From Bacillota bacterium (lineage in GTDB: Bacteria > Bacillota_I > Bacilli_A > RF39 > UBA660): a stretch of 64,000 bases of DNA. The position numbers and the translations under genes are program-made. The first letter of the stretch is position 1. Each line of letters begins with the position of its first letter. The stretch is taken from the NCBI GenBank assembly GCA_015059305.1, contig SVAQ01000006.1, forward strand, positions 1 through 64,000, in the 5' to 3' direction. Of the stretch, positions 1-7,991 are shown one piece after another. Under the pieces are notes generated by a model. It was not told the DNA's origin, did not search any database, and saw only the letters and a program-made list of their open reading frames with translations.

Positions 1-2
1 GT

Positions 3-79
3 GGGCGATTAGCTCAGTTGGTTAGAGCACCTGCCTTACAAGCAGGGGGTCATAGGTTCGAGTCCTATATCGCCCACCA
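3..79 (+). tRNA. tRNA-Val (UAC)
   Basis: A full cloverleaf is visible. The acceptor stem GGGCGAT pairs with ATCGCCC, followed by discriminator A and an encoded CCA. The anticodon stem CCTGC/GCAGG encloses the loop CTTACAA with anticodon TAC. First of a five-tRNA cluster. Confidence 0.96.
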
Positions 80-87
80 TTTTTTAA

Positions 88-163
88 GCCGACATAGCGT
101 AATTGGTAGCGCAACTGACTTGTAATCAGTAGGTTGGGGGTTCGATTCCCTCTGTCGGCACCA
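88..163 (+). tRNA. tRNA-Thr (UGU)
   Basis: The acceptor stem GCCGACA pairs with TGTCGGC, then A and an encoded CCA. The anticodon loop CTTGTAA carries TGT, flanked by ACTGA/TCAGT. A normal TTCGATT T-loop is present. Confidence 0.96.
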
Positions 164-170
164 TTTTTGT

Positions 171-254
171 GGAAGGGTAGCGAAGTGGTCAAACGCGGCA
201 GACTGTAAATCTGTTCCTTCGGGTTCTATGGTTCAAATCCATATCCTTCCACCA
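171..254 (+). tRNA. tRNA-Tyr (GUA)
   Basis: The acceptor stem GGAAGGG pairs with TCCTTCC (one G-U), with an encoded CCA. The anticodon loop CTGTAAA gives GTA. The long variable arm (around TTCCTTCGGG) is typical of bacterial class II tRNA-Tyr. Confidence 0.96.
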
Positions 255-260
255 TTTGAT

Positions 261-336
261 TGCCTCGTAGCCAAGTGGTAAGGCATCAGACTTTGACTCT
301 GACATTCCGATGGTTCGAATCCATCCGAGGCAGCCA
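261..336 (+). tRNA. tRNA-Gln (UUG)
   Basis: The acceptor stem TGCCTCG pairs with CGAGGCA, discriminator G, encoded CCA. The anticodon loop CTTTGAC gives TTG. Starting with U is usual for bacterial tRNA-Gln. Confidence 0.95.
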
Positions 337-355
337 TTCATTTTTTTTATTAAAT

Positions 356-431
356 GTCCTGTTAGCTCAGTCGGTAGAGCATTTGACTTTTAATCAAAGG
401 GTCTGGAGTTCGAATCTCCAACAGGACACCA
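356..431 (+). tRNA. tRNA-Lys (UUU)
   Basis: The acceptor stem GTCCTGT pairs with ACAGGAC, discriminator A, encoded CCA. The anticodon loop CTTTTAA gives TTT. Last tRNA of the cluster. Confidence 0.96.
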
Positions 432-442
432 GGTAGTATATC

Positions 443-472
443 AAATCAAGGTTATTAATCTTGATTTTTTTT
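443..472 (+). terminator. Intrinsic terminator of the tRNA cluster
   Basis: Stem AAATCAAG (443-450) pairs with CTTGATTT (460-467) around a 9-nt loop and runs into an uninterrupted T tract. It lies 12 nt after the last tRNA. Confidence 0.85.
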
Positions 473-524
473 ATAAAATATCTTTTTTATAGTTAAACAC
501 CTAGAGTTTGCAGTTTGTTTATAG

Positions 525-530
525 TATAAT
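525..530 (+). promoter_or_regulatory. -10 box of fmt promoter
   Basis: A perfect TATAAT lies after the tRNA terminator and just before fmt. No good -35 is seen 16-18 bp upstream. The expected transcription start is about 536-538, giving a leader of only about 11 nt if translation starts at 548. Confidence 0.6.
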
Positions 531-547
531 TTTATATGGTGATAGTT

Positions 548-1474
548 ATGAAAGATTTAAAAGTTATCTTTATGGGAACTCCTGAATTTGCCGTTCCAGT
601 ATTGGAGTATTTAATTCAAAATACTAATGTCGTTTTAGTAGTTACTCAGCCAGATAAAGAGATTGGTAGAGATAAAAAAATTGGTTATTCACCGATTAAA
701 AAATTAGCGCTAGAAAATCAAATTGATGTTTTCCAACCTCTAAAAATTAGAAAAGATTTTGAAATTATTAGTGAGATTAATCCAGATATTATTATAACTT
801 GTGCTTATGGACAAATTATTCCAAAATCAATATTAGATATTCCGAAATTAGGTTGTATAAATGTTCATGCTTCATTACTTCCGGAGTATCGTGGTGCAGC
901 CCCAATGCAATGGGCTATATTAGATGGTAAAAGTGAAACAGGTGTAACGCTGATGTATATGGACGAAGGTATGGATACAGGCGATATGATAGCTAAAATG
1001 ACATGTCAAATATTACCTGAAGATACAATTGGTTCTTTGCATGATAAACTTTCCTTAGTAGGTAAAAATTTACTTGCGCAAGAACTTCCAAATATTGTAG
1101 CTGGCACTAATCAAAGAGTTAAGCAAGATGATGAAAAAGCAACATATACGAAAATGATAAAAAGAGAAGATGAACTTTTAAACTTTGATGATTTAGGAAC
1201 AAATATTATTAATAAAATTAGAGCATTTAGTCCTTGGCCACTTGCATATTTCAAATTAAATGGTAACGAAATAAAAATTATTAAGGCCCATTTTGAATCT
1301 AAGCAAGTAGAGGATGTTGGTAAAGTTGTTTTTAATAAAAAAAATATGGGTATTACCTGTCAAGATGGTCTAATAATATTAGAAAGAATCAAACCTTTTG
1401 GAAAAAAAGAAATGGATATTATGGCTTATTTGAACGGCATAAAAAAAGAAGAGGGGCTTTACGTTGAAAAATAA
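548..1474 (+). CDS. fmt: Methionyl-tRNA formyltransferase
   Basis: Transfers a formyl group from 10-formyl-THF to Met-tRNAfMet in the cytoplasm for translation initiation. About 308 residues, the usual length. The N-terminal formyltransferase domain shows VIFMGTPEFAVPVL and the catalytic core NVHASLLPEYRGAAP (Asn, His), followed by the DTGD motif; the C-terminal OB-like domain follows. I chose ATG 548 rather than the in-frame ATG 536, because 548 has the Shine-Dalgarno-like GGTGAT at 538-543 and gives the canonical N-terminus. The 3' end overlaps the next gene by 11 nt. In B. subtilis fmt is followed by rsmB and rlmN; here two other genes take the place of rsmB. Confidence 0.96.
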   Translation: MKDLKVIFMGTPEFAVPVLEYLIQNTNVVLVVTQPDKEIGRDKKIGYSPIKKLALENQIDVFQPLKIRKDFEIISEINPDIIITCAYGQIIPKSILDIPKLGCINVHASLLPEYRGAAPMQWAILDGKSETGVTLMYMDEGMDTGDMIAKMTCQILPEDTIGSLHDKLSLVGKNLLAQELPNIVAGTNQRVKQDDEKATYTKMIKREDELLNFDDLGTNIINKIRAFSPWPLAYFKLNGNEIKIIKAHFESKQVEDVGKVVFNKKNMGITCQDGLIILERIKPFGKKEMDIMAYLNGIKKEEGLYVEK

Positions 1475-2108
1475 ATCGGATAAAAATTTTTTTGTAGAAA
1501 TATGGCAAAATCAAAGAACAAGATCAGCGATATTTTTGTTATTTTGGGTTATTTTTATAGGTTATGTAATCATAAATTATGCTGTTCCATATGAGAGAAA
1601 TAAAGCTAATAATACTACTAATGATCTTGTAGAGGATAATCCTGTAGAAGAAGATGGTAGTATTTATTTCGAAGATTTAAAAAATAGTTTACAACGTTAT
1701 AATTTTGATTATGTCTATACAATAACTACACCTTTGGAAAAAGTAATCTATAAAGGAACAATGTTAGGTAACGAGACCGTAGGCTATAAAGAAAGTGCTA
1801 TGGGTATTGAAAAATATTATGTTAAAGGAGTTCAAATATACAAAGATGTTTTAGGCGAAAAAGTTTTGGTAACAGATAAGGATGTAAATGTATATAATGG
1901 ATTACTTTCAGTAGATAAAATTATAGAACTAATTAACAATAATGAATATACCCAAAGTGATAATGAATATAACTTTCAAATCGAAGCTCTTTGTGTTAAA
2001 ATTAGTGTAGCGCATGAAAATATTGCAAAGATTGAAATAATCGATGGCAATAATAATTATTTATTAGAATTTAGTAATGTAAATGAGGTAGAAGAATTAA
2101 ATTACTAA
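1464..2108 (+). CDS. Unknown membrane-anchored protein
   Basis: I do not recognise this 214-residue protein. It uses a TTG start at 1464 inside the end of fmt, with GAGGGG about 8 nt upstream. After a basic N-terminus there is one hydrophobic segment (about residues 22-43), then an acidic linker and a soluble domain of about 150 residues that should face the outside. No catalytic motif is visible and no lipobox is seen. The overlap with fmt and the 12-nt gap to pgsA suggest one transcript. Position suggests an envelope role, but that is inference only. Confidence 0.75.
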   Translation: MKNKSDKNFFVEIWQNQRTRSAIFLLFWVIFIGYVIINYAVPYERNKANNTTNDLVEDNPVEEDGSIYFEDLKNSLQRYNFDYVYTITTPLEKVIYKGTMLGNETVGYKESAMGIEKYYVKGVQIYKDVLGEKVLVTDKDVNVYNGLLSVDKIIELINNNEYTQSDNEYNFQIEALCVKISVAHENIAKIEIIDGNNNYLLEFSNVNEVEELNY

Positions 2109-2120
2109 AAGTGGGGATGT

Positions 2121-2858
2121 ATGAAAAAAATAGTTGCAATAATATTAGTTAATATGCTTACAACAGTAAGGATTATTGGTGTAATTTGTTTGTTACCGAT
2201 TTATTTAAAGCATGGTGGAGCTGCGGCTGCATTATTATCTATAGGATGTTATCTTACTGATTGGATTGATGGGATAATTGCTCGTAAATGTCATGTATCT
2301 ACGTTTTTTGGTAGTGTGTTTGATGGTGTAGCAGATAAAATGTTTTCAGTCGCCAATTTAATAGTTTTATTTACAATTACCAAGTATGCAATAGTACCAA
2401 TTTTATTTGAAGCTGCTATAATTGTTATTCAAACTATTAAATATCATCGTAATGAAAATGTTCAAAGTTCTAAAGTTGGGAAGCTAAAAACTTGGATTAT
2501 ATCTTTGACGGTTATAACTTTATATTTATTAATTGATATTCGATCACTAACTTTTTTACCAGCGTCATTTATAAGAGGTGTTTTGAATTTAAATCAAGTT
2601 CATCTTTTTGGTGTTACTTTTATACCGTTATATATTTTTGAAGTATTAACTTTATTATCATATTTGAAATTTTTAAAACATCCTGTAGAGAAAATTAAAT
2701 ACCCCAAAATTAAAATTAAATTAAAGCCTGCGACGACATTTAAAAATAAAATTGATAACTTTTGTACATTATGGCTTAATAATGAATTTTATGAAAAATA
2801 CAAAGATTGTGCTGGGTTAAAACAAATAAAAAAGTCAATCAAAGAAAATAGAGAATAG
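2121..2858 (+). CDS. pgsA: CDP-alcohol phosphatidyltransferase (PgsA-like)
   Basis: Likely makes phosphatidylglycerol phosphate from CDP-diacylglycerol and glycerol-3-phosphate in the membrane. The family signature DG(x2)AR(x8)G(x3)D(x3)D is exact, read at DGIIAR...G...D...D near residues 48-71. Several transmembrane helices surround it. At 245 residues it is longer than a typical PgsA (about 180-200), with an extra charged C-terminal stretch of about 55 residues. Another acceptor alcohol cannot be excluded from sequence. Start ATG 2121 follows GTGGGGAT. Confidence 0.85.
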   Translation: MKKIVAIILVNMLTTVRIIGVICLLPIYLKHGGAAAALLSIGCYLTDWIDGIIARKCHVSTFFGSVFDGVADKMFSVANLIVLFTITKYAIVPILFEAAIIVIQTIKYHRNENVQSSKVGKLKTWIISLTVITLYLLIDIRSLTFLPASFIRGVLNLNQVHLFGVTFIPLYIFEVLTLLSYLKFLKHPVEKIKYPKIKIKLKPATTFKNKIDNFCTLWLNNEFYEKYKDCAGLKQIKKSIKENRE

Positions 2859-2877
2859 GTGAGATTATCACCTTTTT
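2857..2877 (+). terminator. Short hairpin with T tract after pgsA
   Basis: AGGTGA (2857-2862) pairs with TCACCT (2868-2873) around GATTA and is followed by five T. It overlaps the pgsA stop codon. A weak intrinsic terminator. Confidence 0.5.
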
Positions 2878-2899
2878 ATATGCAACGAAGTAAGGATGG

Positions 2900-2908
2900 T
2901 GATATAAT
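2900..2908 (+). promoter_or_regulatory. Extended -10 promoter of rlmN, leaderless geometry
   Basis: TGA followed by TATAAT (2903-2908) forms an extended -10. Only 6 nt separate it from the rlmN ATG at 2915, so transcription should start at or next to the start codon. The only SD-like sequence (GGTGAT) overlaps the -10 and would not be in that transcript. Confidence 0.65.
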
Positions 2909-2914
2909 TTAATT

Positions 2915-3931
2915 ATGAAAAATATTTTTAGTTATCCAAAAGAAAAATTAGAAAATGAATTTATAGAAAACGGGTATAAGAAGTTTATGGCTTCTCAAGT
3001 TTTTGATTGGTTATATCAAAAGAAAATTTATGATGTAAATTTGTTTTCCAATATTAATATTAAAAATCGTGATTATTTAAAATCGAATTATAATTTTGAC
3101 TTCATAAAAATAGAACGAGTTGAAGAAGACATTGATGTAAAGAAGTTTTTATTTAGGTTATTAGATGGTCAGAAAATAGAAGCTGTTTTAATGTACCATG
3201 ATTATGGAACAAGCATTTGTGTATCTAGCCAGGTTGGTTGCAATATGGGATGTAAGTTTTGTGAAAGTGGCAGACTTAAAAAGGTTAGAAATTTAGAAAC
3301 ATATGAAATGGTAGAGCAAATAATATTAGTATCAGAATATGCAAAAGTGCGTATTGATAGTGTTGTTATTATGGGAATAGGTGAGCCGTTTGATAATTAT
3401 AATAATGTAATGGATTTTATTAAAATTATTAATGATCCAAAAACAATGGCGATTGGTGCAAGGCATATTACTGTTTCTACTTGCGGATTGATTCCTAAAA
3501 TCAAAGAATTTGCAGATTGCGGTCTACAAGTTAATTTAGCAATTAGTTTACATGCTCCGAATGATGAAATAAGAAAAAAGATTATGCCAATTGCTAACGC
3601 TTATTCTTTAAAAGACCTTATAATTACTTTAAAAGAGTATATTAATAAAACAAATCGAAGAGTTACAATGGAATATGTTATGCTCGAAGGAATTAATGAT
3701 AGTGAAGAATGTGCACATGAACTCTCTGATTTAATTCGGGGAATGAATGCTTATGTAAATTTAATTGCATATAACGAAACTAATAATATTGAATTTAAAG
3801 CAAGTAGCAAGGAAGTAATTGACAAGTTTTTTGATATATTAAAAAAACGCGGAATAGATGTTACTGTCCGCCGTAAATTTGGCAATAAAATATCTGCAGC
3901 TTGTGGACAATTACGTAGTAAAGAGATGTAG
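2915..3931 (+). CDS. rlmN: 23S rRNA/tRNA (adenine-C2) methyltransferase, radical SAM
   Basis: Methylates C2 of A2503 in 23S rRNA and A37 of some tRNAs using SAM and a [4Fe-4S] cluster. At 338 residues it is normal length. The radical SAM triad is CNMGCKFC (C-x3-C-x2-C) and the C-terminal AACGQL holds the conserved Cys used in methyl transfer; GIGEPFDNY is the SAM-binding GGEP equivalent. It precedes the PP2C/kinase pair as yloN does in B. subtilis. No in-frame start with a ribosome site exists upstream of ATG 2915, so initiation is probably leaderless from the adjacent promoter or occurs by read-through from pgsA. Confidence 0.96.
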   Translation: MKNIFSYPKEKLENEFIENGYKKFMASQVFDWLYQKKIYDVNLFSNINIKNRDYLKSNYNFDFIKIERVEEDIDVKKFLFRLLDGQKIEAVLMYHDYGTSICVSSQVGCNMGCKFCESGRLKKVRNLETYEMVEQIILVSEYAKVRIDSVVIMGIGEPFDNYNNVMDFIKIINDPKTMAIGARHITVSTCGLIPKIKEFADCGLQVNLAISLHAPNDEIRKKIMPIANAYSLKDLIITLKEYINKTNRRVTMEYVMLEGINDSEECAHELSDLIRGMNAYVNLIAYNETNNIEFKASSKEVIDKFFDILKKRGIDVTVRRKFGNKISAACGQLRSKEM

Positions 3932-3948
3932 TAAATTAAAATATTTAA

Positions 3949-3957
3949 TGATATAAT
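3949..3957 (+). promoter_or_regulatory. Extended -10 promoter of prpC
   Basis: TGA plus TATAAT (3952-3957) lies 24 nt before the GTG start, with the SD AGGTGAT (3972-3978) in between. Confidence 0.6.
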
Positions 3958-3981
3958 GTATTATAAAAGATAGGTGATAGA

Positions 3982-4728
3982 GTGAAAACATTTTATTTAA
4001 CTGATGCTGGACGAGTAAGAACTCATAATGAAGATAGTGTTACGATCTTAAAAAATAAAAGTAATGAATATCTTTTGATGGTCGCCGATGGTATGGGAGG
4101 TCATCGAAAAGGTGAAGTAGCCTCTTCGATTGCTATTACTCATTTAGGAAAAAGGTTTACAGATATAGCTAGTATTGGAACAAAACTTGATGCCGTTAAC
4201 TGGCTAAATGATAATGTTAATGAAATAAATAGAAGTATTTTAGATTATACCAAAGAACATGAAGATTCAGTGGGAATGGGAAGCACTTTGGTAGTAGCTA
4301 TTTTAACTCCAGATTTTCTAATTTTTGGAAATATTGGTGATTCTTCAGGATACGTTCTTAAAAATGGTAAATTACATAAAGTTACAAAAGATCACACCCT
4401 TGTAAATTTACTAGTACAGGCTGGCAATTTAACTGAGGAACAAGCTAAGTTTCACCCTAAAAAGAATGTGCTTATGCGTGCTTTGGGGGCTACTGAAAAA
4501 GCTGAATTGGATATCTTTGATGTAGATGTGAAAAATGAAGGGATAATGTTATGTAGTGATGGCCTAACATCTCTTCTTACAGATGATCAAATAGAAAAAG
4601 TCTTAACGGATAGTGAAACTAATATTGAAGCAAAAGTACAAAAATTAATTCAAAAATGTAATGCTCGAGGTGGAAATGATAATATTTCGGTTGCATTACT
4701 AGAAAAAGATAAGGGTGAGAATAAGTGA
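3982..4728 (+). CDS. prpC: PP2C-type Ser/Thr protein phosphatase (PrpC/Stp)
   Basis: Cytoplasmic metal-dependent phosphatase that opposes the adjacent PASTA kinase. 248 residues, normal for the family. Metal-site motifs are clear: THNEDS near the start, VADGMGGH, GSTLVV, GDSSGYVL, LCSDGLT and GGNDNISVAL near the end. The usual Arg after GDS is Ser here. It starts at GTG 3982 behind SD AGGTGAT, and its TGA stop overlaps the GTG start of prkC by 4 nt (GTGA), which implies coupled translation and also shows that TGA is a stop in this organism. Confidence 0.96.
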   Translation: MKTFYLTDAGRVRTHNEDSVTILKNKSNEYLLMVADGMGGHRKGEVASSIAITHLGKRFTDIASIGTKLDAVNWLNDNVNEINRSILDYTKEHEDSVGMGSTLVVAILTPDFLIFGNIGDSSGYVLKNGKLHKVTKDHTLVNLLVQAGNLTEEQAKFHPKKNVLMRALGATEKAELDIFDVDVKNEGIMLCSDGLTSLLTDDQIEKVLTDSETNIEAKVQKLIQKCNARGGNDNISVALLEKDKGENK

Positions 4729-6491
4729 TTGCGAAAGGACAAAAAATAAGTGACCGTTACCAAATAATAAAAAGTGTTGGTGAGGGTGGAATGGCTAATG
4801 TTTATTTAGCTTTTGATACAATTTTGGAAAGAAATGTTGCAGTAAAGGTTTTAAGAGGAGATTTAGCTACAGATGAAAAATTTGTCCGTCGTTTTCAAAG
4901 AGAGGCGTTATCGGCATCGTCTTTAACTAACGAAAATATTGTTGAAGTTTACGACGTTGGAGAAGATAATGGTGAATATTACATCGTTATGGAATATGTT
5001 GAAGGTAAACACCTAAAACATTTGATTAAAAAGCGTGGAAAATTAACAATAGCAGAAGTAGTAGATATTATGCTTCAGGTGACAAATGGTCTTTCGGTAG
5101 CTCATGAACAATATATTATTCATCGTGATATTAAACCGCAAAATATTATGATTCTTGAAAATGGCTTAGTTAAATTAACTGATTTTGGTATTGCTGTAGC
5201 AATGAATTCAACTCAGCTTACACAAACTAATTCGGTTATGGGATCGGTTCACTATTTGCCTCCGGAACAAGCAAGTGGCAAAGGAGCAACATTACAAAGC
5301 GACATTTATTCTCTTGGAATATTAATGTATGAACTTCTTACTGGTAAGTTACCATATCGTGGTGATAATGCGGTAGAAATTGCTTTAAAACATTTAAAAG
5401 AAGCAATTCCTTCGCTTAGAAATGAACTTCCAGATGTACCACAAAGCATAGAGAATATTATTATAAAGGCAACTGCCAAAAATCCGAAAAATAGATATGC
5501 TGATGCAACTGAAATGCATGAAGATTTACGTACTTGTTTGGAAGAATCTAGAAAAAATGAAATAAAGGTTTCTTATAAGTATCCAGAACATGATTATGAT
5601 GAAAATAAAATCTTAAAAGTAAAAAAAGAAACTAGCGAAATGAGTAAGAAAGAAAGTGAAGAAGTTATAGCAAAGAAAATAACTGAGGGTGATTTATCTC
5701 GTCGCCAAAATAAAACAATATTGATATTAATGTCTATTTTTACGGGCATAGTTGTATTAATCACAACTGTAGTTTTGCTGCTTCCTGTAGTGACTAAAAG
5801 CAAACAAGTTATAGTACCTAAAGTAAGTAATATGACAGTTGAAGATGCAACCGCATTATTACAAGAGGAAGGATTTGAAGTAATTGAAACTATTGAAGAA
5901 TCCTCAACAACAATCGAAGAAGGTAAGGTAACTAGAACAAACCCGGCGGAAAATACTAAACGTAAGGAAGGTTCGGAGATAAAGATTTATATTTCAACAG
6001 GCAACAAAGAGATTGAAATTGAAGATTACTTAGGTCAAAATGTGGATTATGTTAGAGGTACTCTACAGGCTCAAGGTTTAAAAGTCATAATAGAGTATGA
6101 GGATATTGATCCAGAAAGCGAAGAAGAATATGAAGCAAATTCAATTGTTAAGCAATCAATTGAAAAAGGTCAAACGCTTACAAAAGGTGATACAATAACT
6201 TTATATATACCTAATATTAAAAATTTATATCCTGATTTTACTGATGGCGCTTATAGTGTTTCTGATGTTATAGAGTTTGCGGAAGAATTTAATATTAAAG
6301 TAACGTTTAAAGATAGTCAAAATAAGATATTAGCAATAAATGAAGATAATGTAAATGAATACAATGATTATAGTATTACAAGTCAAAATCGTTCTGCAGG
6401 AAGTAAAGTTACAAGTGGAGCTAAATTAACAATTGTTATAGATGTTGATAGTACTAGTTCTGGAAATGCTTGTGAAGGGGGATTATGTTAA
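4725..6491 (+). CDS. prkC: Membrane Ser/Thr protein kinase with PASTA repeats
   Basis: A eukaryotic-type Hanks kinase that senses cell-wall fragments and regulates growth and wall synthesis. 588 residues. Kinase domain about residues 10-270: GEGGMANVYLA loop, VAVKVL lysine, HRDIKPQNIM catalytic loop, DFGIA, then GSVHYLPPEQ activation segment. One membrane span at about residues 335-358. Outside lie three PASTA-like repeats (about 362-428, 430-502, 503-580), the last divergent. It begins by 4-nt overlap with prpC and ends with a 7-nt overlap into rsgA, the conserved Firmicutes order prpC-prkC-rsgA-rpe. Confidence 0.96.
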   Translation: MIAKGQKISDRYQIIKSVGEGGMANVYLAFDTILERNVAVKVLRGDLATDEKFVRRFQREALSASSLTNENIVEVYDVGEDNGEYYIVMEYVEGKHLKHLIKKRGKLTIAEVVDIMLQVTNGLSVAHEQYIIHRDIKPQNIMILENGLVKLTDFGIAVAMNSTQLTQTNSVMGSVHYLPPEQASGKGATLQSDIYSLGILMYELLTGKLPYRGDNAVEIALKHLKEAIPSLRNELPDVPQSIENIIIKATAKNPKNRYADATEMHEDLRTCLEESRKNEIKVSYKYPEHDYDENKILKVKKETSEMSKKESEEVIAKKITEGDLSRRQNKTILILMSIFTGIVVLITTVVLLLPVVTKSKQVIVPKVSNMTVEDATALLQEEGFEVIETIEESSTTIEEGKVTRTNPAENTKRKEGSEIKIYISTGNKEIEIEDYLGQNVDYVRGTLQAQGLKVIIEYEDIDPESEEEYEANSIVKQSIEKGQTLTKGDTITLYIPNIKNLYPDFTDGAYSVSDVIEFAEEFNIKVTFKDSQNKILAINEDNVNEYNDYSITSQNRSAGSKVTSGAKLTIVIDVDSTSSGNACEGGLC

Positions 6492-7342
6492 AAGGGCGAA
6501 TAAAAAATATCAATAGCACTAAATATGTCGTTGATGTCAATGACAAAGATTATAGTTGTGTCTTAAGAGGAATTTTTCGTAAAGAAAAAATAACTCCATT
6601 AGTTGGAGATTATGTAGAGATAAATGAAAAAGAGCTTCAGATTACGAAAATTTTTCCTCGTAAGAACTTTTTAAATCGTCCTAATATTGCTAATGTCGAT
6701 ATTGCCCTAATTATCACTAGTGTTAAGAAACCTGAGTTAGATTTAGTTTTATTAGATAAATTATTAGTTCATGTTTCTGCGAGTAATATTAAACCAGTAA
6801 TCTGTTTTACTAAGACAGACTTATTAACTGATGAAGAGTTTAAAGAATTTAAAAAAATTATGAAATATTATAAAAGTATTGGTTACGATGCTATTTTAAA
6901 TGAAAATGTTTTAAAGTTTAAAATGCTAGTTCATGATAAAGTAGTTGTTGCTTGTGGTCAAACTGGTGCTGGTAAATCAACCTTTATTAATAAAATAGAT
7001 GATAGTTTACATTTGGAAACAAAACCGATATCAGAAAGTTTAAATCGTGGAGTACATACAACCAGATATGTTAGTTTATACAAAATCGAAAATTTTTATA
7101 TTGCGGATACTCCAGGATTTAGTTCATTAGAATTAACATCTTTAACCGAAGAACAAATCAGAGATGGTTTCATAGAATTTAAAAAATATGATTGTAAGTA
7201 TAAAGACTGTAGTCATATTAATACTGATGGGTGTGAAGTAATCGATTATGTTGGCAATAAAATTATGCAAAGTCGATATAATAATTATAAAAAGTTTATA
7301 AAGGAGCATAATGAAAGTAGCAGTAAGTTATTTAAAAAGTGA
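6485..7342 (+). CDS. rsgA: Ribosome small-subunit-dependent GTPase A
   Basis: A circularly permuted GTPase that helps 30S subunit maturation. 285 residues. N-terminal OB-fold, then GTPase motifs in permuted order: TKTD (G4), GQTGAGKST (G1/P-loop) and DTPG (G3). The C-terminal zinc domain shows CKYKDCSH and a further Cys. ATG 6485 lies inside the end of prkC with GGGGG upstream. Its 3' end overlaps rpe by 32 nt. Confidence 0.96.
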   Translation: MLKGRIKNINSTKYVVDVNDKDYSCVLRGIFRKEKITPLVGDYVEINEKELQITKIFPRKNFLNRPNIANVDIALIITSVKKPELDLVLLDKLLVHVSASNIKPVICFTKTDLLTDEEFKEFKKIMKYYKSIGYDAILNENVLKFKMLVHDKVVVACGQTGAGKSTFINKIDDSLHLETKPISESLNRGVHTTRYVSLYKIENFYIADTPGFSSLELTSLTEEQIRDGFIEFKKYDCKYKDCSHINTDGCEVIDYVGNKIMQSRYNNYKKFIKEHNESSSKLFKK

Positions 7343-7937
7343 TAATTATAAAAAGTGTATTGAAAAAATTGAATCTTCGACAGCAGATTTTATCCACGTT
7401 GATTTATGTGATGGTAAATATGTCGAAACAAAAAATTTTACAATTGCAGATGTCATTAAACTTTTGAAAAATGTTCATAAACCCTTAGATATACACTTAA
7501 TGGTTAAAGAACCAATTAAATATCTAAATGAACTAGCGATGCTTAATGCATTTACTATTACGATTCATTTAGATGGGTGTAAAGATCCAGCTAAAACTAT
7601 AGAGTATATTAAAAATATTGGTCTTAAAGTAGGGGTGGCAATCAATCCCGATGAATCTATCGAAATTTTAAAACCATATTTAAATGATATTGATTCTGTC
7701 CTAGTGATGAGTGTTATTCCTGGAAAGGGAGGCCAAAAGTTCATGCCAGAGGTATTAACTAAAATCGATGATTTAGTTAATTTAAAAAACGAGTATCAGC
7801 TTACTATAGCGGTTGATGGTGGTATTAATGGTGAGACGATAAATTACCTTAAAGGAAAAAATGTTGATATGGTTATCAGTGGTTCCTATATAACAGATAG
7901 CGATGATTTTAATGAAAATATCAAAAATTTAAAATAA
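7311..7937 (+). CDS. rpe: Ribulose-phosphate 3-epimerase
   Basis: Interconverts ribulose-5-phosphate and xylulose-5-phosphate in the pentose phosphate pathway, partner of the transketolase encoded at about 10 kb. 208 residues, TIM barrel. The four metal ligands are recognisable: FIHVDLCDG (His, Asp), DIHLMV (His) and AVDGGI (Asp); the phosphate site is SGSYIT. SD AAAGGAG precedes ATG 7311. The protein is shorter and more divergent than B. subtilis Rpe but complete. The 32-nt overlap with rsgA is unusually long. Confidence 0.92.
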   Translation: MKVAVSYLKSDNYKKCIEKIESSTADFIHVDLCDGKYVETKNFTIADVIKLLKNVHKPLDIHLMVKEPIKYLNELAMLNAFTITIHLDGCKDPAKTIEYIKNIGLKVGVAINPDESIEILKPYLNDIDSVLVMSVIPGKGGQKFMPEVLTKIDDLVNLKNEYQLTIAVDGGINGETINYLKGKNVDMVISGSYITDSDDFNENIKNLK

Positions 7938-7991
7938 AATTTCAATTATTTGGCATTTTTTTATATTGTAATAATATAGGAAGGTAACATT

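Noticed and set aside
3982..6491. Mycoplasma-type code (TGA as Trp), given the low GC and Mollicutes-like features
   Set aside because: prpC ends at TGA exactly where prkC begins, Trp is encoded by TGG throughout, and PolC, LexA and peptidoglycan genes fit a code 11 organism.
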